A stretch of DNA of 64,000 nucleotides from an uncultured Erythrobacter sp. (lineage in GTDB: Bacteria; Pseudomonadota; Alphaproteobacteria; Sphingomonadales; Sphingomonadaceae): NCBI GenBank assembly GCA_947501215.1, contig CANMUS010000004.1, forward strand, positions 124,001 to 188,000. Direction: 5' to 3'. Below the pieces are notes generated by a model, which saw nothing but the letters and a program-made list of their open reading frames with translations, made no database searches and was not told the origin of the DNA. A program made the translations under genes and the position numbers. This document shows positions 35,281 through 44,889 of this stretch, piece after piece. Numbering within the stretch: position 1 is the stretch's first letter; the number at the start of each line of letters is the position of its first letter.

Positions 35281-35682
35281 TCAGGACCGGCGGCGAAACG
35301 GCCAGTCCGTGACGCCGCCGGACCACAGCGTGAGCCAGATCACGAGAGGCTGCGCGAACATCCTCGGTATGTGATAACCGAGCCCCAGCCCTCCATCGGG
35401 ACGCGCCATGTCGAGCGCGAAGTGATGGATATTCGCCGGAAACACGCACACTGCGTAAAGCGCGAGACCGATCGCGCCCGCTCGCCTGAGAGGCATCGAT
35501 ACGCCCTGCAATAGCGCGGCCGCGCCCAGTAGTTCGGCGATGCCGGTCCAGAACACGATGGTTTCGGCCATGGGCACCCAAAGTGGCATGATCGTGAGAA
35601 ACGGTTCCGGCCGAGCGAGGTGCAAGTAGCCGGCGGCCGCAAAGAATATCGTCAGCAACAGTCTGAGACCCAGCCGGATCAT
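35281..35682 (-). CDS. DoxX-family membrane protein
   Basis: A 133-residue protein with four transmembrane helices and the DoxX start LRLLLTIFFAAAGYLHLARP, and TGIAELLGAAALLQG. The ATG overlaps the stop of the DUF3253 gene (ATGA), so it is third in a coupled leftward unit. Confidence 0.8.
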   Translation of the reverse strand: MIRLGLRLLLTIFFAAAGYLHLARPEPFLTIMPLWVPMAETIVFWTGIAELLGAAALLQGVSMPLRRAGAIGLALYAVCVFPANIHHFALDMARPDGGLGLGYHIPRMFAQPLVIWLTLWSGGVTDWPFRRRS

Positions 35683-35915
35683 CGGTTGGGCCTGCCAATA
35701 CGGTATGGACCTTTACGCCGTGGCATCGGCTTGCCCTGCCAACTGAGTAGGACTTCGCCGCGGCTGACCAACCTATCGGTCGCACAATGCACCGCGCTCA
35801 TCTCCGCCCGCCAAGCATCGGGCGCTAGACGGCGAGCCACCTCGCTGGGACATATCGTCGCGCCCTCGGCGCGTTGACCGAGCATCTCCAGAATTGTTGC
35901 TTCGAGGTCGCTCAA
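35679..35915 (-). CDS. DUF3253 protein (TTG start)
   Basis: A 78-residue winged-helix-like protein (LSDLEATILEMLGQRAEGAT, then ICPSEVARRLAPDAWRAEMS). A TTG at 35915 is chosen because it overlaps the stop of the DUF427 gene (TTGA) and starts the domain exactly; the longer frame runs under that gene. Coupled with DoxX downstream. Function unknown. Confidence 0.75.
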   Translation of the reverse strand: MSDLEATILEMLGQRAEGATICPSEVARRLAPDAWRAEMSAVHCATDRLVSRGEVLLSWQGKPMPRRKGPYRIGRPNR

Positions 35916-36205
35916 ACCTCGACAACTTCGACACCGTTCCAGAAAGCGATGCGGCCCTTGATATGGGCGGCGTCGGGCTTCGGCTCGGGATAGTACCATG
36001 CGGCGTCGGGATTGATCGCGCCGCCCGCATTGATCGAATGGTACTGTGCCGTACCTTTCCACGGGCAGGTGGTGGTCTTGTCGCTGGTCGTCAGAACGCC
36101 GCGTGCCACATCCCTGGCCGGGAAATAATGATTACCCTCGACGACGACCGTGTCGTCGCTTCTTGCCAGCGTCTCGCCGTTCCACCGTGCTTCTATCGTC
36201 ATCAT
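35912..36205 (-). CDS. DUF427 protein
   Basis: A 97-residue protein with the DUF427 hallmarks VVVEGNHYFPARDVARGVL, TTCPWKGTAQYHSI and AWYYPEPKPDAAHIKGRIAF. The ATG at 36205 (MMTIEARWNGETLA) follows an AAAGGCG site. It heads the DUF427-DUF3253-DoxX unit. The fold is beta-barrel; role unknown. Confidence 0.88.
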   Translation of the reverse strand: MMTIEARWNGETLARSDDTVVVEGNHYFPARDVARGVLTTSDKTTTCPWKGTAQYHSINAGGAINPDAAWYYPEPKPDAAHIKGRIAFWNGVEVVEV

Positions 36206-36269
36206 TCGCGCCTTTTCATGCTGTCTGTCTTTGCTAGGACAGCCCACGACATCGCAAGGGGTTCCATTT

Positions 36270-37538
36270 ATGCGCACACTCGCTCTCGCCGCCGCGTTTC
36301 TCATCACGACCAGCCCGCTCGCTGCACAGGACCGGGCCGAGCAAACCGCCGCGGCTGCGCTCGAAGCGGCGCCGGTGTGGGATGGCCACAACGACGTGCC
36401 GATCCAGCTTCGCAGCCGGTTCGACAATCGCATCAACGACTTCGATTTCGCCGACACGCTCGATACCGCGACCGGGGATCGGGCTGCGATGCACACCGAC
36501 CTTGCGCGCCTGCGCACCGGCAAGGTCGGCGCGCAGTGGTGGTCGGTCTATGTCAGCGCCAGCCTGCCGGAACCCGAGGCCGTGCAGGCGACGATCGAGC
36601 AGATCGACGTGACCAAGCGGTTGATCGCGCGCTATCCCGATGCGCTGCAACTTGCGCTGACTGCCGACGACGTCGAGCAGGCGATGGCGGCGGGCCGTGT
36701 GGCCTCGCTCCTCGGGATGGAAGGCGGGCACTCGATCGGGTCGAGCCTCGCCGTGCTGCGCCAGATGTATGATCTCGGTGCGCGCTATATGACGCTGACC
36801 CATGGCACCACGCTGAGCTGGGCCGACAGCGCGACCGATGCGCCCAAGCATGGTGGACTGAATGCGTTCGGCATGGACGTCGTGCGCGAAATGAACCGCA
36901 TCGGCATGCTGGTCGATCTCAGCCATGTCAGCGAAGACGCAATGCACGATGCGCTCGACGTGACGGGGGCACCGGTGATCTTCAGCCATTCCGGCGCGCG
37001 AGCGATGAACGGCCATCTGCGCAACGTGCCGGATAGCGTGCTTGCCCGCCTGCCGCAGAATGGCGGTATCGTGATGGTGGTGGCACTACCGTGGTATCTG
37101 ACCGAGGACTTGCGCCAGCATTCCGCCAATCGCGCCGCGGAGCAGGCGCGGCTCGAGGCTCTGCTTCCCGGTCGGCCCGACGAAGTTGAAGCGCAGCTTG
37201 CCGTGTGGGATGCGGAAAACCGCGCTCCGGTTTCGACTATCTCCGACATGGCCGACCATATCGACCATGTCCGCGAAGTCGCAGGGATCGACTACATCGG
37301 AATCGGCGGGGACTACGACGGGATGCCTAACGGCCCGGTCGGGATGGAAGATGTGACTGGTTATCCGGCGCTATTCGTCGAACTGGCCCGGCGCGGCTAT
37401 TTGCAGGAGGATCTCGAAAAGATTTCCTCGCGCAATATGATGCGGGTCATGCGCGCGGCAGAGGCCCATGCGGCGAGCCAGCGGAGTGCGGCGCCGATCG
37501 AACATGCTGTCGGAGTACCGCGCGACGGGGAGGACTGA
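36270..37538 (+). CDS. Membrane dipeptidase, M19 family
   Basis: A 422-residue secreted enzyme. Signal peptide (to SPLAAQ, residue ~18), then the zinc motif DGHNDVP, the metal-bridging Glu in MEGGHSIGSSLAVLRQM, His in LSHVSEDAMHD and FSHSGARAMNGHLRNVPD, and a final Asp (GGDYDGMPNGPVG). These are the renal-dipeptidase-family ligands. It hydrolyses dipeptides in the periplasm. The ATG at 36270 begins the signal peptide. Confidence 0.92.
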   Translation: MRTLALAAAFLITTSPLAAQDRAEQTAAAALEAAPVWDGHNDVPIQLRSRFDNRINDFDFADTLDTATGDRAAMHTDLARLRTGKVGAQWWSVYVSASLPEPEAVQATIEQIDVTKRLIARYPDALQLALTADDVEQAMAAGRVASLLGMEGGHSIGSSLAVLRQMYDLGARYMTLTHGTTLSWADSATDAPKHGGLNAFGMDVVREMNRIGMLVDLSHVSEDAMHDALDVTGAPVIFSHSGARAMNGHLRNVPDSVLARLPQNGGIVMVVALPWYLTEDLRQHSANRAAEQARLEALLPGRPDEVEAQLAVWDAENRAPVSTISDMADHIDHVREVAGIDYIGIGGDYDGMPNGPVGMEDVTGYPALFVELARRGYLQEDLEKISSRNMMRVMRAAEAHAASQRSAAPIEHAVGVPRDGED

Positions 37539-37553
37539 ACCTCGCCGGTCGGC

Positions 37554-37883
37554 TCACTTGCAGGGGTCGTGGCCCCAGTTCATCAGGCTGTAGCGCCAGT
37601 CGCTTTCTTCGATGTCGCCGGAAGGCTTTTGCGCGGTGTGACGGTGCACATAGCCGATGACCTTCTGCATGTGCTCGTACTGGCTGTCCGTCAGGTCGTC
37701 TTTCTTCGTCCGCTTGATCTCGACGATCCGGCGGCCCGACCGGTGGCCGGTGCTTTCGCCGCCGTGATTGTCGCCAACCGACTTCGACTCCTCGGTTTCG
37801 AGCCATTCCTCGAGTTCCTTCGGCTGCATGTTCACGCAGTCCGTGAAATCGGAATAGACCTCGTCCTTCTCGCCGTCGTCCAT
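37554..37883 (-). CDS. DUF3140 protein
   Basis: A 109-residue hydrophilic protein with the DUF3140 features NMQPKELEEWLETEESKSVG, GRRIVEIKRTKKDDLTDSQY and the helical end. It is the last of a leftward group of four stress-type genes and begins one base from the stop of DUF3008. Role unknown; likely DNA- or stress-related from context. Confidence 0.8.
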   Translation of the reverse strand: MDDGEKDEVYSDFTDCVNMQPKELEEWLETEESKSVGDNHGGESTGHRSGRRIVEIKRTKKDDLTDSQYEHMQKVIGYVHRHTAQKPSGDIEESDWRYSLMNWGHDPCK

Positions 37884-38074
37884 CAGTCGTCATCCGCGGT
37901 GTCGGGCAGGTCGGAGCGGTCGGTCGACGCCATTTCGTCGAGCTCGTCCTCGCTCATGCTATCGTACATATCCTTCGACGCGCCTTGCAGGTCCGACACC
38001 TTGGTCTCGCCGCGCTTGGCGGATAGGGCGGCTCCGGCAGCCTGCTGCTGCGCCTTGCTTTTTGCTTTCGGCAT
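37883..38074 (-). CDS. DUF3008 small protein
   Basis: A 63-residue protein with a Lys/Ala-rich start (MPKAKSKAQQQAAGAALSAK) and an acidic end, typical of DUF3008. It overlaps both neighbours by about one base, showing translational coupling within the DUF2945-DUF3008-DUF3140 unit. Confidence 0.8.
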   Translation of the reverse strand: MPKAKSKAQQQAAGAALSAKRGETKVSDLQGASKDMYDSMSEDELDEMASTDRSDLPDTADDD

Positions 38075-38301
38075 CAGTTCTGCGCCGAAAGTTCGGAGCC
38101 GCGCTTGAGCACCTCGTCCCCGTCTTCCTGCTTGATCAGATAGGCCGGATTGTCCTCGTCGCCATCCTTGGTGACTTCGCTGCCCTGGAGCGTGCGCGTT
38201 ACCTCACGCTCGAAGCGCTCCTTGATCTGACCCTTGCCCTTGCCGTTGCCCCAATCCCACTCGACATATTGGTCGGTCTGAAAGCTGTTGGAATTGCTCA
38301 T
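38074..38301 (-). CDS. DUF2945 (HVA1/TUDOR-like) protein
   Basis: A 75-residue protein with the DUF2945 features QYVEWDWGNGKGKGQIKERF and NPAYLIKQEDGDEVLKRGSE, a small beta-barrel domain. In many alpha- and betaproteobacteria it lies with DUF3008 and DUF3140, as here. Role unknown, likely stress linked. Confidence 0.85.
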   Translation of the reverse strand: MSNSNSFQTDQYVEWDWGNGKGKGQIKERFEREVTRTLQGSEVTKDGDEDNPAYLIKQEDGDEVLKRGSELSAQN

Positions 38302-38321
38302 CGTAAGGTCACCTTGGCAGA

Positions 38322-38648
38322 TTAGTTTTCGATAACTTCGAGCCCGTCCTCGTTAACAACCTGCCCCTCTTCGGTAAGTTCCGTTTCGCCGCCGAGGTCT
38401 TCGGAAGGTCCGGTGTCGACGATGCTGTCGGTGTCGTCGCCATCGTTATCGATCGAGGAGATTTCACCACTTACGGTGGCCTCTTCTTCAACATCGTCTT
38501 GCATCAGTGCAGGGACGATCCAGGTGACGGACAAGAGCAGGATTGCCAGCAGCAGTCCTCCGGCAAGAACCCAGCGTACGACGCCTTCCTTGCTGCCGCC
38601 GCTCGCTTCGACTTCGTCCACGTGGACGTGACCATCATGCTTTTCCAT
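38322..38648 (-). CDS. Hypothetical single-span membrane protein
   Basis: A 108-residue protein: a His/Asp-rich N-terminus (MEKHDGHVHVDEVEASGG), one transmembrane helix (WVLAGGLLLAILLLSVTWIV) and an acidic outer tail. It is 20 bases upstream of the DUF2945 gene in the same direction and may head that unit. An AGGTATT-like weak site precedes the ATG. Confidence 0.55.
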   Translation of the reverse strand: MEKHDGHVHVDEVEASGGSKEGVVRWVLAGGLLLAILLLSVTWIVPALMQDDVEEEATVSGEISSIDNDGDDTDSIVDTGPSEDLGGETELTEEGQVVNEDGLEVIEN

Positions 38649-38731
38649 TGTGAGAATACCTCCCGGTCGTTTCGACCATTTGCTGCGATACGCGCCTCAG
38701 CGGCGAATGTTCCCTTTTACAGGCTTGCGGA

Positions 38732-39556
38732 TCAGTCGCGCAACAAGTCGTTGATGCCCGTTTTCTCGCGGGTTTGCGCATCGACCGTCTTGACGATGAC
38801 CGCGCAGGCGAGGCCGGTTCCGCCATCCTTGCCGGGCAGCGAGCCGGGCACCACGACGGAATAGGGCGGGATGTGCCCGCGGATGATCTCGCCCGTGTCG
38901 CGGTAGACGATCTTGGTCGACTGGGTGACGAAGACACCCATGGCGACGACGCTGCCTTCGCCTACGATTACCCCTTCGACGATCTCGCTGCGCGCGCCGA
39001 TGAAGCAGTTGTCGCCGATAATGGTCGGGTTCGCCTGCATCGGTTCGAGAACGCCGCCGATGCCGGCGCCGGCGGAGATGTGGCAGTTCTCGCCGATCTG
39101 AGCGCAACTGCCGATGCTGGCCCAGGTATCGACCATCGTGCCCTTGCCGACATAGGCGCCGATGTTGACGAAGCTGGGCATCAGCACGCAGCCGGGGGCA
39201 ATATAGGCACCTTCGCGGGCCACGGCGCCGGGCACGACGCGGAAGCCTGCTTCGCGAAACCGGGCATCGTCCCAACCGGCGAACTTGCTCGGCACCTTGT
39301 CGAAAGCGGGATGACCGGCGCTGCCGCCGTCCATCACACGGTTGTCGTTGAGCCGGAAGCTGAGCAGCACGGCCTTCTTGAGCCACTGGTTGACCTGCCA
39401 GCCGCCCTTGCCGTCGGGTTCGGCGACGCGACCCTTTCCGCTGTCGAGCATCTTGAGCGCAGCCTCGACCGCCTCGCGCACGTCGCCCGATTTTGGCGTC
39501 ACATTCGCGCGGTCCTCCCACGCGGCTTCGATGCGGGTTTCAAGGTCGGCGCTCAT
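38732..39556 (-). CDS. dapD: 2,3,4,5-tetrahydropyridine-2,6-dicarboxylate N-succinyltransferase
   Basis: A 274-residue trimeric left-handed beta-helix transferase of lysine/DAP synthesis, using succinyl-CoA. The start [20 protein letters not shown], the active-site stretch [20 protein letters not shown] and the long run of hexapeptide repeats (INGxxVGxxS type) are visible. Length is normal. It lies just before the stress unit and downstream of the APH-type kinase gene, all leftward. Confidence 0.97.
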   Translation of the reverse strand: MSADLETRIEAAWEDRANVTPKSGDVREAVEAALKMLDSGKGRVAEPDGKGGWQVNQWLKKAVLLSFRLNDNRVMDGGSAGHPAFDKVPSKFAGWDDARFREAGFRVVPGAVAREGAYIAPGCVLMPSFVNIGAYVGKGTMVDTWASIGSCAQIGENCHISAGAGIGGVLEPMQANPTIIGDNCFIGARSEIVEGVIVGEGSVVAMGVFVTQSTKIVYRDTGEIIRGHIPPYSVVVPGSLPGKDGGTGLACAVIVKTVDAQTREKTGINDLLRD

Positions 39557-39604
39557 GCTGGTCTCCGTGTTCGTTTCGGAGCGCTCGTTAGCAGCCCAGC
39601 CGCG

Positions 39605-40675
39605 CTAGTCCATCCCCGCAGCCTGCGCGAACTGATAGGCGCGCTCCACCAGCGGCGCGACGCGCTCGGACATGTTCTTGGCGTGGGCGGACGAAGCCGT
39701 ACCGTCGATGACGCGTTTCTTGATGCCCTGCATGATGCCGGCCAGCCGGAACAGGTTATAGGCGAGATACCAGTCCATCGGCGGCACCGGATAGCCGGTC
39801 TTGGCGACATAGCGGTCGACCGCTTCCTGCTGCGTCGGGATGCCGAGCTCGTCCAAGTCGAGGCCGAGCAGTCCCGCGCGCCCGTCGGCCGGATTATGCC
39901 AGTTGAGCATGAGGTAGCTGAAATCCGCGATCGGATCGCCCAGCGTCGACAGCTCCCAGTCGAGCACCGCGAGCACGCGATTGGCGTCCTTTTCGAAGAT
40001 CATGTTGTCGAGCCGGTAATCGCCATGGACAACGCTGCTCTCGTGCTGCGGCGGGATCGTCTGCGGGAGCCATTCGATCAGCCGCTCCATCTGCGGCATG
40101 TGTTCGGTCTCGGAGAGCTTGTACTGTTTTGACCAGCGGCTGATCTGGCGCGCGCAATAGTCGGTCGGCTTGCCGAAGTCGGACAGGCCGATCGCGTCCG
40201 GGTCGCGCAGGTGCAGCTCGGCCATGGTGTCGATCATGGAGTTGTAGATCTCGCGCCGATCCTTCGGGTCGATGCCGGGCAGGGCGCCGTTCCACAAGGA
40301 TCGCCCATCGGCGAGACCCATGACGAAGAATTTCGATCCGATGACCTCGGTGTCCTCGCACAAGCCATAGGTCTTGGGCACGCGAAAGCCGGTCGGGCCG
40401 AGGGCATGCATGGCCTTGTATTCGCGGTCCACCGCATGCGCGCTCGGCAGCAGTTTGCCGAAGGGCTGGCGGCGCAGGACGTAAGACTGGTTCGGCGTGT
40501 CGATGCGGTAGGTCGGGTTCGACTGGCCACCCTTGAACTTCGAATAGCTGATCGGCCCTCCGAAGCCCTCGACATGGGCCTCGAACCACGCCGTCAGCGT
40601 GTCGAGATCCATGGCATCCTTGTCCGACACTTCGACCGTGCCGACCATTTCCTTGTCGAAGTCGATCTCGCTCAT
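39605..40675 (-). CDS. APH-type phosphotransferase (acyl-CoA dehydrogenase associated)
   Basis: A 356-residue aminoglycoside-phosphotransferase-fold kinase. N-terminal lobe KFKGGQSNPTYRIDTPNQSY, then catalytic VVHGDYRLDNMIFEKDANRV (Asp of HGD) and the metal loop AVLDWELSTLGDPIADFSYL. In bacteria this form accompanies ACAD10/11-like acyl-CoA dehydrogenases and may phosphorylate hydroxyacyl-CoAs. Here an acyl-CoA dehydrogenase lies 1.3 kb upstream in the same direction, supporting that role by inference. Confidence 0.82.
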   Translation of the reverse strand: MSEIDFDKEMVGTVEVSDKDAMDLDTLTAWFEAHVEGFGGPISYSKFKGGQSNPTYRIDTPNQSYVLRRQPFGKLLPSAHAVDREYKAMHALGPTGFRVPKTYGLCEDTEVIGSKFFVMGLADGRSLWNGALPGIDPKDRREIYNSMIDTMAELHLRDPDAIGLSDFGKPTDYCARQISRWSKQYKLSETEHMPQMERLIEWLPQTIPPQHESSVVHGDYRLDNMIFEKDANRVLAVLDWELSTLGDPIADFSYLMLNWHNPADGRAGLLGLDLDELGIPTQQEAVDRYVAKTGYPVPPMDWYLAYNLFRLAGIMQGIKKRVIDGTASSAHAKNMSERVAPLVERAYQFAQAAGMD

Positions 40676-40900
40676 CGCATCCTCTCTCGTACCCTCAGGT
40701 GAGCTTGGTGGACCACCTAACCCCCGTTCTTACAAAACTCGGTGATGGCTATTCCAGCCCGGAAAATCGCCGTTTCGACCGGGAAGCACCGGACCGATCT
40801 GTCACCTTCCGAAACCTATCCATCTCTCGGCTCTCCACGCTGTCGTCGCGCGGGGCCTAGCGCAGCCTGCCCGTGTAGGACAGGCCGCACAACGCGAGGG

Positions 40901-41986
40901 TCAGTCGAATACGATCACGCTGCGCGCCGAGGTGCCCTGCTTCATCTTCTCGAACCCTTCGTTGATCTTCTCGAGCGGGATGCGTTCGGCAATGATCGTG
41001 TCGAGGTCCAGCAGGCCGCGCATGTAGAAATCCACCAGGCGCGGCAAGTCGACCGGGAAGTGGTTCATCCCCATGATCGCGCCTTGCAGCTTCTTGCCCG
41101 ACAGCAGGTCCATCGCGCCGAGGCCGACCTTGCAGTCCAGCGGCATCATGCCGAGGATGGTCGCCGTGCCGCCGCGCCGCAGGATCTTGACGCAGAGGTC
41201 CGCGCTCGCCTGACGGCCGACAGCCTCGATCGCATGGTGCACGCCGCCGCCGGTGATCTTCATCACCTGTTCGACCGCATCGTCCGCCATGGCGTCGATC
41301 GTGTGCGTAGCGCCCAGCGTTTCGGCCAGAGCGCGCTTTTCGGGCAGGGGATCGATCGCGATGACCTTGCCGGCACCGGTAATCTTCGCTGCATTGATGG
41401 CCGCGAGCCCAACGCCGCCGCAGCCGACGACCGCTATACTTTCGCCCGGGACGACCGAGCAGGCATTGAAGATCGCGCCTGCCCCGGTCGTAACCGCACA
41501 GCCGATCACAGCGGCACGATCCAGCGGCATGTCCTTGTCGATGGCGACGCAGGCATGCTCGTGGATCAGCATCTGTTCGGCAAAGGCCGACAGGTTGAGC
41601 ATCTGGGCCACGGTTTCGCCACCATTGCGGGTGATGCGCGGCGGTGCCGTCTGGTCGCGGCGCGTGTCCGCTCCCATGCAGAGCGCCATGCGACCGGTCA
41701 CGCAGAATTCGCAATGGCCGCAGAAGGCCGAGAGGCAGGAGACGACATGGTCGCCCGGTTTCACCGTCTTCACCTCGCTGCCGACCGCGCGCACCACCCC
41801 CGCCGCCTCATGGCCCGGAATAGCCGGAAGCGGGTGCGGGTAGGCCCCGTCGATGAAGTGCAGGTCCGAATGGCACAACCCGCACGCCTTTGTATCGATC
41901 AGGACTTCGTGCGGGGCCGGATCGGCGAGCTCGACCTCGCCGATAGTCAGCCCGCCGACCTGCTCCAGTATCGCTGCCTTGGCCAT
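40901..41986 (-). CDS. Zinc-type alcohol dehydrogenase (MDR family)
   Basis: A 361-residue medium-chain dehydrogenase. Catalytic-zinc start CGLCHSDLHFIDG and GHEAAGVV, structural-zinc CGHCEFCVTGRMALC, then the Rossmann fold AVVGCGGVGLAAINAAKITG. It oxidises alcohols with NAD(P). The ATG overlaps the stop of the upstream acyl-CoA dehydrogenase by one base (TAATG). The frame has no start upstream, so long extended versions are spurious. Confidence 0.9.
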   Translation of the reverse strand: MAKAAILEQVGGLTIGEVELADPAPHEVLIDTKACGLCHSDLHFIDGAYPHPLPAIPGHEAAGVVRAVGSEVKTVKPGDHVVSCLSAFCGHCEFCVTGRMALCMGADTRRDQTAPPRITRNGGETVAQMLNLSAFAEQMLIHEHACVAIDKDMPLDRAAVIGCAVTTGAGAIFNACSVVPGESIAVVGCGGVGLAAINAAKITGAGKVIAIDPLPEKRALAETLGATHTIDAMADDAVEQVMKITGGGVHHAIEAVGRQASADLCVKILRRGGTATILGMMPLDCKVGLGAMDLLSGKKLQGAIMGMNHFPVDLPRLVDFYMRGLLDLDTIIAERIPLEKINEGFEKMKQGTSARSVIVFD

Positions 41987-43338
41987 TAGCGCGTTGCTCC
42001 TACATCGCCGCTGGACATGTCGGCGCTGGCCGCCGCGCTGCCGGCGCTGGCCGACTGCGCATTGCTGTTGCGCAGGGCATTGCTGCTCGGCCCTTCGTTC
42101 GGCGTGTGCTTGGCGAATTCCATGCGCGCGATGGAGCGGGCGTGGACCTCGTCCGGCCCGTCCGCCAGGCGCAGCGTGCGCTGGTGGGCATAGGCCGACG
42201 CGAGGCCGTAATCCTCGCTCACGCCGCCCCCGCCATGGGCCTGGATGGCATCGTCGATGATCCGTAGGGCCATGTTCGGCGCCTGCACCTTGATCATGGC
42301 GATTTCCTGCTTGGCCGCCTTGTTGCCGACCTTGTCCATCATGTCCGCCGCTTTGAGGCAGAGCAGGCGGGTCATGTCGATATCGATGCGGGCGCGAGCC
42401 ACGCGCTCTTCCCATACCGAGTGCTTGTAGATCGGCTTGCCGAAGGCTTCGCGCTCCTGCAGGCGCTTGCACATCTTCTCCAGCGCTTCCTCGGCTACGC
42501 CGATGGTGCGCATGCAATGGTGGATGCGGCCCGGGCCGAGGCGACCCTGTGCGATCTCGAAGCCGCGGCCTTCGCCCAGCAGCATGTTGGTGACGGGGAC
42601 GCGTACGTCCTTCAGCTCGACTTCCATATGCCCGTGCGGGGCATCGTCGTAACCGAAGACCGGCAAGTGACGGATGATATTCACGCCGGGCGCATCGTTC
42701 GGCATGAGGACCATCGATTGCTGCGCATGACGACCGGCGGAAAAGTCGGTCTTGCCCATGACGATCGAGACCTTGCAGCGCGGATCGCCGAGGCCCGAGG
42801 ACCACCACTTGCGGCCATTGATGATATATTCGTCCCCGTTGCGTTCGATGCGGGTCTCGATGTTCGTCGCGTCGGAGCTGGCCGTGTAAGGCTCGGTCAT
42901 GAGGAAGGCGGACCGGATCTCGCCGTTCATCAGCGGCGTCAACCACTCGTCCTTCTGCTCGCGCGTGCCGTAGCGGTGGAAGACTTCCATGTTGCCGGTG
43001 TCGGGCGCGGAGCAGTTGAAGACCTCGGACGCGAAGCCGACGCGGCCCATTTCTTCGGCGCAGAGCGCATATTCGAGATTGGTCAGACCGGGACCGTCGA
43101 ACTCATAGGTCTCCTCGACATGGTGATGGCCTTCGTTGCGCGGCGGCATGAAGAGATTCCAGATGCCATCCGCCTTGGCCTTGGCCTTAAGTTCCTGGAC
43201 GACCGGGATCACCTTCCAGCGATCGCCCTCCGCGTCCTGTTCGCGATAGGTGGGGATGGCGGGACGCACGTGCTGCTCGATGAAGTTCTTCACCCGGTCG
43301 CGCCAGAATACTTGTTTCTCAGTGGGTTCGAAATCCAT
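41986..43338 (-). CDS. Acyl-CoA dehydrogenase
   Basis: A 450-residue flavoenzyme from the ATG at 43338 (AGGAAAACACG upstream). N-terminal helical domain, [17 protein letters not shown] (FAD loop), [15 protein letters not shown], and C-terminal [20 protein letters not shown] and [24 protein letters not shown]10/11-like C-terminal group; fits the APH-type kinase downstream. Catalyses alpha,beta-desaturation of an acyl-CoA. Gly/Ala/Ser-rich tail after residue 425 is unusual. Confidence 0.92.
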   Translation of the reverse strand: MDFEPTEKQVFWRDRVKNFIEQHVRPAIPTYREQDAEGDRWKVIPVVQELKAKAKADGIWNLFMPPRNEGHHHVEETYEFDGPGLTNLEYALCAEEMGRVGFASEVFNCSAPDTGNMEVFHRYGTREQKDEWLTPLMNGEIRSAFLMTEPYTASSDATNIETRIERNGDEYIINGRKWWSSGLGDPRCKVSIVMGKTDFSAGRHAQQSMVLMPNDAPGVNIIRHLPVFGYDDAPHGHMEVELKDVRVPVTNMLLGEGRGFEIAQGRLGPGRIHHCMRTIGVAEEALEKMCKRLQEREAFGKPIYKHSVWEERVARARIDIDMTRLLCLKAADMMDKVGNKAAKQEIAMIKVQAPNMALRIIDDAIQAHGGGGVSEDYGLASAYAHQRTLRLADGPDEVHARSIARMEFAKHTPNEGPSSNALRNSNAQSASAGSAAASADMSSGDVGATR

Positions 43339-43419
43339 CGTGTTTTCCTCTTCTCTCAGATCGGTTGCTTCATGAAACTGGCAGATGCGGCGGCGCAAGC
43401 CAAGCCTCCACCTGCACGC

Positions 43420-44889
43420 CTAGGGGGTTATCGTGTGGCCGTCGGGATCGGCGCGTACCGCATCGTCGATCGCCTTGGGGAATTCAGGGTCGGAAGCGCG
43501 CCGGGCCGCCACGCGAGCCTCGTGCTGCTCGCGCGTGATCGGGAAGCGGCTGAGCCAGAAGGCGGCGATCAGCCCCAGCACGCTGGCGGCCGCGACGAAG
43601 AGCACGACCAGCTGGGTGACGGTCTCCTGCGTCACCTGCGATTGCGGTGTACCGGGGGCGAGATCGATCGACTGGACGATCAGGCTGGTCAGCAGGATGC
43701 CGCCACCGGTCGCGCATTTCTGCACCAGCCAGTTGCCCGAGTAGAACGTGCCCTCGGCGCGCTTGCCAGTTCGCTCCTCGAAAGCCTCGACGATCTCGGC
43801 GACCATGGAGGTGGCGGAGATGATCGACACGACGCTCGCAGTGTTGGCGCAGATTAGGAAGACGTACAGCAGGGCGGTCGAGGCGGTAGTGCCGGTGGTC
43901 GGCCAGGCCCCTGCCAGCAGCAGCATATAGGGCAGGCAGTAGAAGGTCAGGCCGACGATGGCCGCCACCGCTGCCGATTTCGGCTTGCCCCAGACGCGGT
44001 GCAGCGGGCCGACGATGACGAACATCAGCACGACGGAAAAGAACAGCACCACCGGATAGAGCCGGAAGGCGAGCTCGCTGAACTGCCAGACGTAGAGATT
44101 CACATATTGCGTGATTGAAAAGGTCATTCCCTGCAGCACATATGCGGCGAGGCCGCCGAGCGCGAAGATGACGAAGGCCTTCTCGCGAAATGCATCGAAG
44201 ATTTCGGCGAACGCACCGCGTAACGAGAACGGGGGTGGGCGATGGGCCGGAAGGTGTGCCACGATCCTGTGCTGCGCCGCCGCCGAACCGATGACCGCAA
44301 GCGCCATCAGGCCGGCCCCGAACAGGCCGAACTGCGCGTAACCTTCGGGCTGCAATTGCGCTTCGGGCGTGGGCAGGAAGATCGTGAAGGCCAGTACCAT
44401 CATCAGCAAGCCGCCGAGCCAGCCCGACAGGAAGCGATAGCGGAACAGCGTGGTACGCTCGTCGTAATCGTCGGTAATTTCGGGCACCAGGCTGACCGAA
44501 GGGACCTCGCAAGCGGAGAGCAGCAGCCGCACGCCCACGGCCAGCGCGACGATCTCCCAGAAGCCGGGCGTACCGGTGAAGGGCGGGGACCACAGCACCG
44601 TCCACAGCAGCGCTAGCGGCCATGGGGCAACATAGAGCCATGGCAGCCTGCGACCCCAGCGCGTGTAGGTCCGGTCGGACAGATGGCCGATCAGCGGATC
44701 GACCAGCGCATCGACGACCAGCGCGGTAGCCAGCGCCGCGCCGACGACGCCCGCATCGACGCCCAGTACGAGATTGTAGAACGGCAGCAGGAAGAAGCTG
44801 AACCCTGAATCCTTCACGCCGAAGGCTACCGCGCCGGAGCCGTGGACCAGCTTCAGCCTTTGAGGGAGGGGGCCGTCGACGAAAGACAT
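43420..44889 (-). CDS. MFS_2/GPH-type transporter
   Basis: A 489-residue 12-helix transporter of the glycoside-pentoside-hexuronide/MFS_2 type (DALVDPLIGHLSDRTYTRWG, GRRLPWLYVAPWPLALLWTV). Substrate unknown; in this cluster it may import the compound degraded. Its start overlaps the stop of the SDR gene (TGATG). Confidence 0.85.
   Translation of the reverse strand: MSFVDGPLPQRLKLVHGSGAVAFGVKDSGFSFFLLPFYNLVLGVDAGVVGAALATALVVDALVDPLIGHLSDRTYTRWGRRLPWLYVAPWPLALLWTVLWSPPFTGTPGFWEIVALAVGVRLLLSACEVPSVSLVPEITDDYDERTTLFRYRFLSGWLGGLLMMVLAFTIFLPTPEAQLQPEGYAQFGLFGAGLMALAVIGSAAAQHRIVAHLPAHRPPPFSLRGAFAEIFDAFREKAFVIFALGGLAAYVLQGMTFSITQYVNLYVWQFSELAFRLYPVVLFFSVVLMFVIVGPLHRVWGKPKSAAVAAIVGLTFYCLPYMLLLAGAWPTTGTTASTALLYVFLICANTASVVSIISATSMVAEIVEAFEERTGKRAEGTFYSGNWLVQKCATGGGILLTSLIVQSIDLAPGTPQSQVTQETVTQLVVLFVAAASVLGLIAAFWLSRFPITREQHEARVAARRASDPEFPKAIDDAVRADPDGHTITP

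Noticed and set aside
38697..39521. 274-codon frame overlapping dapD on the same strand
   Set aside because: Arg-rich +1 reading of dapD, which has the right start and repeats.
40901..42946. 681-codon leftward frame covering the alcohol dehydrogenase and part of the upstream gene
   Set aside because: Only the part from 41986 down is the dehydrogenase; the extension is an out-of-frame reading of the acyl-CoA dehydrogenase.
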